NCBI GenBank assembly: GCA_034336665.1
Contig: CM067565.1
Location: 84,508,858-84,572,857 of the forward strand
DNA length: 64,000 nucleotides
From: Luscinia megarhynchos
Lineage: Eukaryota; Chordata; Aves; Passeriformes; Turdidae
Direction: 5' to 3'
Each line of letters opens with the position of its first letter. Within the stretch, counting starts at the first letter, position 1. The notes below the pieces were generated by a model. It ran no database searches. It saw nothing but the letters and a program-made list of their open reading frames with translations, and was not told the DNA's origin. The position numbers and the translations under genes are program-made. This document shows, one piece after another, positions 24,626 to 37,849 of the stretch.

Positions 24626-27600
24626 TCCTTCTTCACGGCAGGAGGGTCAACTGACACCTGTTCACATCTAGGTTTTAGATTGCTGTCTGCTATATGACCT
24701 GGTTCCTCCTCTGACTTTGGAGCAATTTGTGCAATCTGAGCTTGACTCCATGCATTTCTCTGAAATCACTCTGATTTATCCTGATTACACAAACCCCTGT
24801 AGCCCATGCTGCTGGTAAATGTAGTTCAGTACTAGTGGAACAACAGCAGATAAGTATGTTTGGCTTCCACCACACCCAAAACCAATACAAAAATGAAAAA
24901 TTACTAACACCCTCTAAGGCAAACTTAAAAAAACGAAATACAGGAAGGGGAACAGAGAGGTCACAATATTTAAAATAACAAAATTAATGCATCCCATGAT
25001 CTGCAATGGCAGCTGCCCACTTTGAACTTTCATGTGCACTGCACTACTACACTGCAGGTAAATATTCTCAGTGCTACATAAACCATGCAAATGAAATACA
25101 ACACACAACCTCAGGTCAATGGCCCATTCAAGAGTATGCTAATTTTATACAAAGCCATTGTTAACAGGCAAGATTTAATGAAAGTGACTTTTGTTGGTAT
25201 CTAGTCTCCTAAACAAATCTTAAAGCATTTTGATTTCCTTGTTAGAGGATCAGTTCAGTGTTTCTGACACTTTTCTTGTTGGAAAATACATGTCATCTTT
25301 AAGTGTTAAGAGGGATGCTGGCTGTTGTTTCTGTTGTTGTTCTCCTCCTCTGCTTTAGTTTAATGTTTTCAGGTGTTTGACAAGGTCCATACCAGTAGAT
25401 ATGCAGAAATGGGGGAAGGAGTGACTGAGATAGCCCTGGGATGAGTTCAGAAATGTAATAATTTTCCATTTGTGTTATATTTTTGCTATCAACTTTGATG
25501 GTACATATTGAATCTGCTTTGTTGTAACACATCAAAAGACACTTTGCATTTTTCCTGAGCCAGGGATTCTTTGGCAACCTGTGTCTTCAATTAATTAATT
25601 ATATACCATGGATATATAGCTTCCTAGAGAGCACCACATTTTGATCTGGTGGAACTGATACATTTCTATTGACTTTACCACTGCTGCTTAATTGTTATAG
25701 TAGCATACCTAAGGGATATTTTGTACTTACGAGAAGAGGCTTGCAAAGGTCACCTGGCTGAGAATCTACTCCCTTTGTGGCCCTTCCCTTGGCTTTTGCC
25801 AGCTGCCTTGGGCTGTGGATCTGCTGAATGTGCATCAGGAAACATCAGGACAAGCACCTTTACACATGCCTGTTATCTCTGAGGACTTCTGTGCCACAGC
25901 AATAGCAACCAAACTGTGAAGCCAGAGCGCCTCGCTCTCAGAACAGGAAAATCCAAGGACATTCAAATTCTGCATTGAGAAACATTAATAGCTCAGTAAG
26001 CCTGTCAGGACCTGACATATTGCATATTTGTGTGTTCTGGTGACTTCACATTTTAAATGTGGGCTCACACCAGCTTTGGTCAGTAGTTCACCAGGCTCCT
26101 CCATTGGGCTGACACCCAGCCATGTGTCATCCTTGCCTAAGTGGGGCTCTGAGCTGAGGCTGGAGTCTGACTTTAATGGCTTAAACTATGGTAAGGCTCA
26201 GACTAAGAGCCACTGCTCTTCCAGTTGGCAAGAGCATGTTGAAGGTCTGCAGCAAGAGAGCATTTAACAGGCTGAAATGAACACCAGCAGGTTGTAAATT
26301 GCGAAGTGCAGTGTAATTGAATCTGATCTCTGGCTTTTACAGACTGTAGTAATTGAAGTTGCCTTTCTTTTTTGAATACATGCCGTTCCAAGGATGGCTC
26401 CTTCTTGAAACTGTGATCTGATCATTTTTAAAAGCATAATGAAGGAACTAGTAGTGTGGAGTCCCCCTGGTACTGGTGGGGAGCAGTGGAGTAAGGGACT
26501 TTGGGAGCTTCCTGCTGTGTCAGTGGTATTAGAAACTAAGTCCTGCACTGTAATTAACAGCTTAGCAAATATGAGCTTGGTCCTTGAATAGCCACGGCCT
26601 GCAGCCCAAATATCAGTGCCCTGTTTGTGTCCAAGCAGGTGACCTGCAGCAGGGCAGGGTGGAGGCAGTCCCTTGGCAGTGGGAGGCAGAGCACCCTTCC
26701 AGCCAGCTCCAGGCAGCTCTGGCTGTCCTGGGTGCACTCTGCCACCTCCTTAATCCCAGCCTCTGGCCTGAACACTGCCTGCACAGTGCCTAAGCAGCTC
26801 TCTCTACCATGCAGGAGGGTCTAAAATTTGGCCTCAGACATGAAAATACAATAATTTTCCTAATTTTTTTGTTCCTACATGTCTAGGAGATTTAAAGGTA
26901 AGGTTGGAACTTAACAAAAACAGAGTAAAACAGATGAAGTCTAGATCTGAACATTGTATTTTTTAATGTTGTAGACTTGTTATTTGAAGTGCACACCCCT
27001 ACTCCTTGTATGCCCCTTTTCTGTCTCCATATCCTTCATTTTGTGACAGATATTTTAATTGCCTAGGTATTGATTAAAGATTTCACAGAAAGCCACAAAC
27101 AGATTTGAGGCCTGGAATCTTTAGTGGAGAGCCTCAATAGAGAGCTGGTTTAGCTTCATCAGGAAGAAGATTAAAAGCTGACTTGCTCAGTATAAAGTAC
27201 CCTCATGGTAAGATGGTACTACCAAAAAAGTGGTTGGATGGCTCAAGAGAATGTGTGGAGACTGGTGAAGTTTGTCTCAGACATCTGGAACTTGAGGGTA
27301 GGTAAGCTCAAATTAGAAACTTGGCTTAATTTTGAAATTATTTTTATTACTAAAAAAAACCTCCTAAAGAGTGGCTGTTCTTAAATTCTTTGTAAGACAA
27401 GAATTAATACATTTTCAGAAGACATGTTTTAGCCAGATATTTACTTAAAAAGATGGTTATGTGGCTCTTTATGGGGTAACTGAATTGAAATTAAATACAC
27501 TGGAGATCAGAAGGGGTGATTGCAGTGGTCCATTCTTGCCTTCAACTCTCTCCCTTTTTAACAGACTAATTTCTCACCTACATGTGCCAGGTAAGAGAGT

Positions 27601-29340
27601 ACTCAAAACTGGCTTTAGGTCTATGAATTCAGTGGCCATGAATTCTAGAAATTTTAGAGTAGGATGGAGGGTAAGAATTTCTGTGAACCTTTCTCCACAT
27701 CTACCTGTGTTTTGCAAGGGGGGAAGAAACACAGTGCTCTTGCATGGTGCTGCAGGTAGATGTTGGTTATCACCTTCTCCTTGTCCTTAAAACAGCAATA
27801 AGTTAAAAGTTGTTTTGTTTTGTTGTTGATGAGGCCATGCCACCACTTCTGTTGCTGTGCATGGTGAGTAAAAGGAAATATCCTCATTGTGAGGTGCTTT
27901 GGAGGGTCACCATGGGAGAGGATGACCAGCACATACTTGTTCTAGAGGCTGAGTCTCTTTTGTAGTTTCCAAGCAGCTCAAAGCTGCCATCCACCTTCTG
28001 TCTGCCAGTCAGGATGATCATGTCCTCAACTTTCCATTTCATGGGCTGGGAAGTGCACTTATTTGTGGGACTGTGAAGACAATTATTACCTGTAACTTCA
28101 CACTGCCAAGATGCAGTTAACAAGCTGGGTTTCAGTTTCACATTTCTTCTTTGCTGTAACTATTTGGACTGGCTAAGGCATTTTGCTCCGTGCTTTTCCT
28201 TCATGAAATCCATCTGCTGCTATCTTCTTTCTTATAAAAAACATATTTTGCCTGCAAGTCCCCAAATAGCCAATGCTTCCCCAACTCCCACCTTTTTAAG
28301 GAAATACAGCTTGAGCAGCCATTTGTGCTGAGTAGTGGTGTTTGAAAAAGTGGGAATGTGTTACTGCAGTCATAGGGAAGGAGATGAGACCAGGTATTGC
28401 CCATTGCTTCCATTATCTCTGTTGGAGTGAGATGGAGGTGTGCACACCTCTAGCAGTTGGGTGATTTTAGTGAGGCACCTGAAATTAGAAACCACTTTTA
28501 ACAAACACTGTATAAATAACATTAGTATCAGGGATTAAAGGAAGGGCACCAAAGGAATTTAAGGGCAAGGGGTTGATGGGTTCTCCTTACAACCCTCCTT
28601 CAGACCTGTGACCAAATCCCACCATTTACCCTGCAGTATTAATTACTCTGCTGTGCCAGGGCAGTTGTCTCTTTTGGAAGAGGTAACAGTTTCACATATG
28701 TACCATATTTTAAGAATGAGTGACTGGCTTCAAGGAATCAGAGTTTTACTTACACCTAGGTAATTCTGCTAGCCAATAAATATAGTTAGCACTATTTTCT
28801 TTATGGGTATTCAGAAGTGTCTGCATACACAGTCTGAAGGATTGTCCCTGCTTTTTAACTGATTTTTTTTCTGTGCTCATGTCAGTGTTGGGATTCTCTG
28901 TTCTCTCAGAAAGGTAGAAGTAGCATTTGCTCTTCTTTCTAGGACACAACATTCTGCCTGCATATTTCTACCTCTGAATTCACAGCTAGGCTTCACCCAG
29001 AAGGCACTGACATAAATTATTTAATTTTATGTCTTGAAGGTTCCCTGTGATCATATAAAACACATTCCATTTGAAAGTGGTTTTCGTAATCAAATTTGGT
29101 TTTAGCTTTTAGCCATAAAGCTCTGTTGAATGCACTTGGATAGAGCATTTCCTTTCTAGTAACTTTTTTGTTAAGAACCTTAGACCAGCTGTGTTTAAGA
29201 AATGTTCAATGAACGTGGTCTCTGCTGCTTCAGTGTTGTGATATTCCATGGAAAGGCACACTGCAAGCAGTTTGGACCTGAGAGTGGTGAGCAATCTGTG
29301 GAACACAAGTCAGGGGCTCTGCTGTGAATTCCTCTACAGA
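24626..29340. other. Unannotated single-copy DNA
   Basis: No gene supported. 26584-26800 is GC-richer with overlapping frames on both strands, which I read as compositional. The 157-codon minus frame at 26264-26737 has no recognisable domain. No tRNA B-box sequence of the GGTTCRAATCC type is seen. Confidence 0.6.
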
Positions 29341-29425
29341 GCTGTTATGTGATCCTGAGGAAGTTGCATTGCCTGCCCATTCCTGCCTCTTCCCCATGCC
29401 TCATCTGCTGACAGTACTCTACTTA
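29341..29425 (+). mobile_element. Probable MIR-like SINE remnant
   Basis: The order TGTGATCCTGAGGAAGT, then CCT, then a TGCCTC block, then CCTCATCTGCTGACAGTACT resembles the MIR core (TGTGACCTTGGGCAAGTCA...CCTCAGTTTCCTCATCTGTAA). MIR is an ancient amniote SINE and surviving copies are strongly diverged, as here. The match is by eye only and could be chance. Confidence 0.35.
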
Positions 29426-30359
29426 GCATGTTTCCTTTGGGAGGCAGTAAATATAGCATTTTAGGGTCCAAAACTGTAAATTTTTCAACTCATTTTATAC
29501 TCACACCGAGCCAGTTGGATTAGACAAAACATAAAGAAGAGTTTGGTCTTCACCTGTTGGTATCATACATTCTGAACCAGACTCACAAAGGAATTATCTC
29601 ATGCATAAACAAGCCAAAGACATATAACCTTGTGAGTGTGTTTGCTCAACAGTGTGGTTTTGAAAATCCAGCTCACTGTCTGCAGGCATTGTGTTAAATA
29701 TATCTTGCTCTAAATTATCAAGCACATTCAAGTGGACAATTACAAATTCCCATGAGAATATAAAATGTTGCATCCTAAAAAATTTCCTACCATAAAATTC
29801 CTACATTTGATACTGTTGCTACAGTCTGAAGGACTTTTTAGTTGACCACTGGCCAATTCTGCCCAGAAAATTAATTTTAAAGTACTGCTTATTTATACCT
29901 TCTGTTTGTGTGCATGATAGGAGGTAAGTTTTATTTTGACTAACTATACTGTATGTCTTGTGCTGCAAAGCAGTAATTGTGTTGATAAAATTCCTCAGAA
30001 AAAAATCCGCTATGTGCAACTTTAAAAATCATGTTGAATGATTTTAGAAATGCAAAAGTTTGCTTTTCCTCAAGTTTAATTACAGAAACCATCTAACTGC
30101 TTGGACCTCCTCCAAATCAATCTTCCCCTAATAATGTATAAAGATTCTGCTCAGTATGTATGCAATATATATGTGTGTGAATATTTGCTTACTTAAATTG
30201 TTCATGGGAAACCTCATCTTCCTTGTGTAATGTGACAAGAAATATGGTCACCAGCACATGCCAGTAGGCTGTGCAGTGGAGGCAAGGCATTGGTAGCTGC
30301 CCTAGCTTTCTCTGAAATTAGGTGGTATGCACTGTATTAGTCTATATTTGCACAATCTG
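29426..30359. other. Unannotated AT-rich DNA
   Basis: AT-rich, with no open frame above about 66 codons and no recognisable repeat. Confidence 0.6.
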
Positions 30360-32210
30360 CCAGAGAACACAAAGAGCTTCATCTACAAAATGTATTTACA
30401 GAGATTTCCATGGGGAAGGAAACATCTAAATATCTTAGGAGCTCTGGAATCAAACATATGGCAATGCTGAGATTTTTCAAACAGTGCTGTATTTGCTTCC
30501 TTTGGAAAGTGTAGCAGCACGATGCCTGTGCCTGTCTTTCAGACAAATGGCTATTCTCTCGAGCACTGCTGATCATCTGGGTGTGATCCAACAGCAGCTC
30601 TCCCACTTGGCTCTGCTGTGCCATGCTGCAGCCAGTGATGGACTCTCCTGGCTGTGAAATCTCCCATCTTCCGATCAATGTCGTCCCACTAAGCAAAGAG
30701 AAATGCAATATTCATCGGGAGGGAGAGAGAATGCAAGGAGCTGTGTCTGTCTTTATCAATGATGCTAGCAGGCAATCAGGAATGCAGACATCAGGATTTT
30801 GGTCCCCACTCTCTCTTTCTGTATGCTACACATGACCCAGCATCTAACAGAAAAAAAGGAAATCTCTTTTCTGATATCAGATCCTATATTTAGAAATTAA
30901 CATCAAGTCCTCTTTCTGTGCCAGGCAGCTCCTGGCTAGCTGAAGAAGCTATCTCACTACTCCCACCTGTGGATTTTCTGTTATGAAACTAGGTCCAGAT
31001 TTATTTAATGGTCTCTTTTAATGAAAAAAACAATCTTCTGCATCTCCTAGAGAGACTTTGGCAGCTCAAACGTCATTTTCCATGTAGGATTTAGCCGAGA
31101 CATATAATCTACTGTCTGCAAAGTAGTGAAAGCCTTGGGACCTTAAAATGACCATTAAATAGTATCTACAAACTTCAATTTTTGTCTGAGATAAACATCT
31201 GTGGAAGCTGCAGCTCCTACCATTTAGCAGCACGGTGAAGCTCTGTATCCGAAATTTTACTGTTGCATCACCTCAGCTGAGCCGCAGTTGCAGAACGAAC
31301 AAGAAGGAAAGCAAAGCTTCCTCTGCATGGTTTGCAGCTCGTACACTATAAGCTTTGTGAGGATAAAATAAATGGGGGGGGGGCTGGCAGTGGGGAGGGT
31401 GTATGAGGGTGTCAGCAGCTAGTGTAGCTGTAAGCTTGCTTTCTCTGTGCATTTTAATAGAGATCTCCTGCTAAGTGAAGCCTCTGTGTGGCTCGGTAAT
31501 AGCTTCCTCTGTGCTGCCCTAGCCACAGCTCACCCTTTGCTGCACATCTAGTGCTGAGGGCTGGACCCTGCTTCCTTACACAGAGCCTTAACCTTGCCTT
31601 GCCCTTCCACCCCACAACAGCCGCTTTGTTTCCTTTCACCAGCAGTCAGACATCACAAATTCCTTCCCTCTAAAGCCATTAAAACAGAACCGGCACCACC
31701 CCAAGTGGTTCAGAACTAACTGATTTAGATGCTGGAGTCTGCTGCAAGGCCAAAAATAACTCCCCATTTCTTTCTCCTTCATTGGTGAAAGTAGGAGAGA
31801 AAGTGGCCAATGACAGAGACACAAATCCCCCGTAGGCATCGGAGACAAATCTATTTTGTGGCAGGGAAAAAAAAAATAATGCTCCTGAAAAATGTTTCTT
31901 TGCTCAGGCCAATAGATACAGACCTGCTGCATGCAATTTTGCTGAAGCGATGGTATCACTTGAATGGCTCACGGACTGCATAAAATGCATTACATAATTA
32001 TATTTTTAAACACTGTCCCCAGCTGTGCTGATGCACATAAAAGCTGTGTTTACAATGGGCTCCGTACATGTAATTATTTTGTGGCACTAGCTCTGTGCAT
32101 TTCCTTGATGGATGCTCCACGGTGCATAAAATTGTAGCTTTTATCATAGATTCTTGAATATATTCTTTGGCTGATACAGCTTTAAATACTCTGTTGTCTC
32201 GCATGGGTGA
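30360..32210. promoter_or_regulatory. Possible cluster of conserved non-coding elements
   Basis: A 1.8-kb stretch of complex sequence with isolated CpGs in otherwise CpG-poor context (e.g. TTCCGATCAATGTCGTCC and ATTCATCGGGAGGG near 30670-30722; CGGTGAAGCTCTGTATCCG near 31233). AT-rich homeodomain-like cores also occur (CATTACATAATTATA near 31988, CATGTAATTATTTTG near 32069). No repeat or coding frame explains it. The texture suggests developmental enhancers in a gene desert, but that is inference. The region also contains a G10 homopolymer at 31374-31383. Confidence 0.25.
31374..31383. repeat. G10 homopolymer
   Basis: Ten consecutive G's. Long G runs are prone to sequencing and length error. 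Confidence 0.9.
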
Positions 32211-32350
32211 GCAGGACTGATGCCTGGAAGGGCTAAATTATAGCAGCTGGGGGAACACCTTTAAGTCCTCTGGGAGCAGCAGGGAGGGAAACATGATGAG
32301 TGTTGGAGCTGAGACACCTGGGTCACGGGAAGCAGGGAGCAGCAGAGCCG

Positions 32351-32413
32351 GCTGCTCCTCCAGGAGAGGCTTGCCGTGCTGCTCCTCCAGGAGAGGCTTG
32401 CCGTGCTGCTCCT
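32351..32413. repeat. 27-bp tandem duplication plus partial third copy
   Basis: The unit begins GCTGCTCCTCCAGGAG and ends GGCTTGCCGT. It is exactly repeated at 32351-32377 and 32378-32404, and a third copy starts at 32405 (GCTGCTCCT) before breaking off. Perfect identity suggests recent slippage or unequal exchange. 27 bp preserves reading frame, but no convincing gene runs through it. Confidence 0.95.
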
Positions 32414-32644
32414 GGGCACAGAGCAAGGGCCCTGCCCCTGCCTGGCTGCAGAGATTCCTCCCAGCCTGACTAGTGCTGCACCAGCCCAGCTCTGTGGGAC
32501 AGAGGCTCGGTGATGCTCACACCTGGTGAGTGCAGGAGCAAAGGGGCTGCTGGCTGTCGGTGTGGAGTCAAACAGAGCATGGCCCGGGCTGCTGGGATCA
32601 AAGAACAGCTTTGATTTATCTTCCTCTCTGTTTGTTTACAGCCA

Positions 32645-32676
32645 GCGAGCTCCCAGGCATCTCACTGGGAGCTCGC
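32645..32676. other. Perfect 12-bp-arm hairpin
   Basis: The left arm GCGAGCTCCCAG (32645-32656) and right arm CTGGGAGCTCGC (32665-32676) are exact reverse complements separated by an 8-nt loop. The arms are GC-rich (9 of 12) and each contains a GAGCTC palindrome. The stem is too short for a typical microRNA precursor. It begins two bases after a good splice-acceptor-like stretch (TTCCTCTCTGTTTGTTTACAG, ending about 32641), which hints that it could lie in an exon. Confidence 0.85.
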
Positions 32677-35600
32677 CCTTCTCTGTTCTCCAGCCAGTTG
32701 TGGAATACCAAGCATTTCTTTATCCTGGTGCAGTAGATGAGGCATAGGAGCCAGTGAAGAGTACAGTGGGATATTTATTTTTGATCTGTTCCTGTGTTCT
32801 TGAGTATTAATAACGCTGTGAAAACCTAGATGCTGGAAGGATTGGTACATAACACAGTCCAGGAATTTTGCCTGCCAAGCAATAGCACTTGGAAATAAAC
32901 AGAGACAAAAAGTAATACAATATCCTGAAGAACAGCTTCAAAATGATGGAAGCGCAGCACCACAGGTGCACCTTTCATTTATTTTTATTATTGCTGCAAA
33001 AAACTGGCAGACTTTTATTGTCAATAAGCAAAATGGTTTGGCATCTTACCTCTAATCCCTGGCTAGATATGAGACTTCACAAAGGAAATGAGGGAATCTG
33101 TGGGAAACCATTTTTTCATGGCAGGTGTTTGGTTGGAAATGAGGTTTGCTTTCTGGTAGTAGATAACTTGAATTCCTTTGTTATCATTCCTTGCCCTTTT
33201 CAGTCCTGTTTAGTCATGGAAGCTGGAAGCCTATGCTTCCCCAAGCACAGTTGCACCATGTAAACTATTAATTGGTCTAATGCCAACAGTGATCAAATTA
33301 TTCCAAAGCAAACAGCCCGACTGTTGGTAAACCAAGTTTTCCACCCTCACATGAATATGGGCTTCTCCCATCATGGAAACTCTTCAGCTATGGATGTCCT
33401 TAGCATTCCCTGTGTTTGGCATGTGAAGTTTACATACCAGCTTCTAGCCTGCTGATGCATTTTGCACCAAAGTGTCAGGTGGTGGAAGAACAATCTTTGG
33501 AGTGGAAAAATGTGGAGCTGCATAAGTTTATTGTATGTTCGTTTGCATAGCCTGCCTTTCAGATAAACCTTATCCCTGCAAGTGTACTGGTACTTGAAAA
33601 AGAGTCCTTGAACAACCTGCACAGAAGCTGAACCACCAGGGAGCTGCTACTTTGGAAAAGCAAGCAGAGGAAGGTACCAGAAGCAGCACAGAGGAAACAA
33701 TTCTGAAGTAAGCCCCTCCTTGTATTGTTCATGTGTGTGTCCATCCTGTTTCTGCAGCACAAGGAGCTGTTATTTCATCAGAGATAACATGGCTTATACA
33801 TATGAAAAAAGGCTACATTTCCCACTGGGTAGGACATACTTCTTTCTTGCTCACCTTATTGAAGTATGTGATTATTATCTTCTAAAAGGGTTTATTTCCT
33901 TCTACTGCCTTACTCTAGTCTACCAGCCATCCAAGCCAAAATATGTTTTACAAATATGTGATCATCTTATACCAATCAACATAATTCCATGTGCTTTGAT
34001 ATAGAGCTGTGACTTAAGCCAGTGGAGGATGCAAGTTCCAGTATTTTATGTAACACAGATAAACCCCAAAATTTGTGATCAAAGAATAAATATTTCTAGG
34101 TATAACATGTTTGCATCGTTACTCCTCAACATTAGTTACAGTCCTTTGCTGCAGCCACTTGTGCAAGGCTTTTTGTGTTTATGTACATGGAGATAAGAGC
34201 TGCTCATATTTTGCAAGATATTAGGTATTGCACACAGACGAGTAGGAATCCACACTGAAGCTAGTGCAAGTTTTGCAGTTCAGCATAAAAAAACCAGTCC
34301 TCTTAAGACTGCTGTTTGAACCCTGATCTTTGCCTTTTGTGTCTGTGTCACCAGAAACTTCTGTTTCCAAAAGCAAAATAATGCTTTGAGAAGTAACATT
34401 TTGGTGTAAATTATGTCATGGCTATAGGAGTTGAGGAATCATCTTTGCTGCATTAAGTCCATCTTGGAAATGTCTGATACAGCCAGAAGGAAAATGGGAT
34501 CTATTTTACCAATTTTTGGAGCATTTAATTCCATTCTTGCTATATTATTATCTGTGAGAAGCTTTTTTCTTTTTAAATTCTATGAAGTTCCATCACTATA
34601 TTATCTAAAGCAGCTGAGTACTCGGATTATGTAAGTTGTACATAATAGGATGTCTGTGAAACTTTGCTCCCAGCAGCTTTGGAAATTTCTATATTGCTCT
34701 TCTCTGGTGACTCAGCTAAAGATCTCCCATATTATCTAGGAGAATGTGTGGTAGGGTGGGATTTCCACCCTTTGAAGGGATGTATCCTAGTCCTCAGGTA
34801 TGACCACAGCTGCAGCCTTGCTCTCTTCCCACATCCCCTGGACTTTTTTGAGCAATCTTTAACCAGTGGATCTATGCTGTATCCCCTGCCATGCATTTAA
34901 GATCTGTCTTTCTAGGAATATTTACCTAATGTTTTCAAAGAAAAAAAAATTCCACCTTTTGATTTGCACAGCAGGAGCATTTGCCTGTTGTGCCAGAGAG
35001 CAACCTCAATATGTACTTTCATGCTCTGTTTCTTCTAGAGGGTATTTTTGGCCCATAAGTGGTGTTTTAAGAATATTTCTACCAGCACTATTTTTATGAC
35101 ATGTCTCCCGTCATGGTGCATTGCTAACCATATGGCCAAGCACAGTACAATGCAGCTACATGGCGAGGTTTACTGCCCAGCAGGCATCACAAGCATTTAT
35201 TTTGGATAGATGTGTATTGAGGGGAAAAAAGCATTCAGATTCAAGGGTACAGGCTTAGGACTTTTTATTTCTTCTCTTGGTTCTCCCTTGGTCTTAAATG
35301 AGATTCAGCATCTCTCCCTTGGAATCTTGCTGCAATAATGTGGGCTCAGAGCAGCTGTTTTTACTTTGCCTTGCTGATGGCTGGCAGGAGATGAAATATG
35401 GAGGAGTAAATTCTGCCTGGCTGCTACAGGTTGCATCACAGAATCACTGACTGGTAGGTCTCTGAGAATTGTTACTGATAGCTAGATTTTATCTTGGTAG
35501 GGGTAAGAGCTCATGAAACAGGATGACTCAAGGAATGACTAATGAAAGCTTTATGATGAAACTCTGTCCTAAGGCGTATCAACTGTGACCAAAAATTATA

Positions 35601-36579
35601 ATCAGGATGTTATTTGACAGTCTAGGGTGAGTGAGCAGATGCCCTGAGTCCAGCCCCTTGTAGAGATGTGTCCTCAATGTAAAATCCACTAGCTCAGCTT
35701 GTACCAATTAATGTCAGTGGGGAAAGGCACAAATGGTGAACTATGCTGTTACCCCTCAAGTGGCTTCACTCCTTTAGAGCTGGGCCATTTAATGAGCAGA
35801 TGATACTGCCATTACTTTGTGGTTTTTCTCTTTTGTGAGTAAATCACTCCAGTCAGATGTGTACACACAGATGTGTACACACAGCCTTGTGTGTTCAGGC
35901 AGAAATGCAGGCTCCAGGTCTCTCAGGAACAGTTCAACTGGTAGCTGGACACTGATAAGGTAGTCATTATCAGTACAGGCATGGTAATATTTAGGTGGGC
36001 CTCCTATGCAAATATCATGGGGAGTCCCCCTACCTGACTAGTTTATGCCTCTACCAAAATATCTTTCTTCAACTGCTTGATCCCAGGCCCTGGAATTTAC
36101 AGTGCTTTACAAGTATCTTTGCTTTTCCTTGTGACACCAATAGCTGCTCTCCAATCCCAAATCATTAGTCACACACCTAAGTCAATGTGGAGGTATCACC
36201 TCCCACTGTGATAGCAGTAGCTCAGTAAAATTACCTCCTGCCTTCTTATGCCAGCGGTCACATTTTCTCCACAGCAACTGATTTCCTCACTTCTGCCAAA
36301 ATGCATCGTTTTCCCTGGAGAAGAACAAACTGCCCCTTTTGGGCAGGGTGCAAATGAGGCAGGATTTGCTCAAGATGCAGGGGAGTAGAAAGAGGACATT
36401 TGCAAGTTTTGCTCCGGGCAGTCAGGAGATGAGATGGGGATCAGGGAAGTCAGAGGTTTAGCCTTGGCCCTGATAATGATTTTCTGCATGGCCCTTTGTA
36501 AGCTCTTTCATGCTTCCACCTCATTTTTCCCAATCCTGAAATGGAGTTCAAAATCATCACTTCTCTAACACCTCCCCCT
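32677..36579. other. Unannotated single-copy DNA
   Basis: No gene supported; frames reach only 106 codons (32943-33263). A 14-bp tandem duplication lies at 35855-35882. 'TCACAGAATCACTGACTGGTAGG' near 35437 recalls an inverted CR1 end but decays at once. Confidence 0.6.
35855..35882. repeat. 14-bp tandem duplication
   Basis: AGATGTGTACACAC is present twice head to tail. Confidence 0.9.
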
Positions 36580-36606
36580 CCACACACACACACATACACA
36601 CACACA
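36580..36606. repeat. CA microsatellite
   Basis: A CA dinucleotide repeat interrupted once by CATA, about 27 bp. Confidence 0.92.
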
Positions 36607-37849
36607 GAGTTGTGAGGAGGTTTAATGTTTATCTTGGAGGCTTTGAACAGTATCATATACCCAGGCAGTATATACAAGCATTTAGACCCAGAATGAGCTT
36701 TAGAAAAACATCAGTAAAGAAAACAGTATTTATATTTTAATCATATTAATCATAAATTTGGGATTGGAACAGAATAAGTGATTAACAAACTTGCAAAACA
36801 AGCTTTATTTCATTGGCTTGAGCTGCTTTCTAGTTCTGTTTGTGTACGTCAAAGTGATGTTCAGTCTTTTAAAATGAGTCACAGGACTGGAAGAACAAAA
36901 ATATTTGATGGTAACATATAGCAGCAAAACAATTACCCTTTTTATTCTGACAGGCATTGTAACCAGAACAGCAAGCTAGAGCTAGAGGTCTAGGCTGGTA
37001 GTTTCTCTGCATATATCAGGGATTTTAGATCAGCTTGCAAGACAGTGAAACAGAACAGAAATGTCAGAAAAATTAAAAGATAACACTAGATTGAAAATAA
37101 TAGCAAGCCATGCCAGTTAGGATACAACTATTTACATTTATAAAGGTGCTACTGATCAGGGAGTCCATGCAGTACTCTCACACAGCACAGCCTTTTCTAG
37201 CAGCTTTCTGTACCTTTATCCAGAGGAGACTCCTTTCCACCCTGCTTGCTGCATTGCACCACTGATTTAGTGAAGACATCATCCTCATAAGGATGCTCTT
37301 CTAACTCACCTCTGAAATCCGCTTGCTTTTCTCCTCTGACAATTAGGTTTAAATGTGCTGCAGTAAAGTACTCATCCTTAGCAGTCGTATGGCTTTTTAA
37401 GTGATAAACTGCATTAGCAAATTTCTTATTAGATAATCTATCAAATGAGGTCATACATAATTTTAGCAGTCTCATCTTGATTTATAGCATGATCACAGCA
37501 AATTGTGCATACACAAACCAGCATGCTGGCTGTCAAAATCAGGTATTTTTTCTCTGCTAAAGACACTATTTTCAGGCCAGCCCAGTGGCCTACTGGTAGG
37601 GCTCTGCATCACCACCTTGCCCAGTTTGCAGGACAGCCCTCAAACTCACCCCTCACCTCTTACTGGGACTGACAGGTCTTGGAGGCAGTAGGCTAAATCC
37701 TTGCTCTGTATTCACAGCAATAATCCTGACGTGTTTATTCTGACAGGTTTCTGCACTCCCCTTAAGTAAGGACATAGGCTGGCTTGGAAGGGTAAGCTTA
37801 TGCACGGGGAAATGTGTCTGCAGGGTGCTGATCTGCTGCCTGGCTCCCT
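36607..37849. other. Unannotated single-copy DNA
   Basis: AT-leaning. A minus-strand frame of 92 codons (37197-37475) has a protein-like mixture of residues but no match that I recognise and no clear splice sites. It is not called as a gene. Confidence 0.55.

Noticed and set aside
35436..35465. Inverted CR1 tail
   Set aside because: Only TCACAGAATCACTGACTGG resembles CR1; the match stops at once and the GGTTGGAA-type block is missing.
37197..37475. 92-codon minus frame as a conserved exon
   Set aside because: Composition is protein-like, but there is no clear acceptor or donor and no family recognised.
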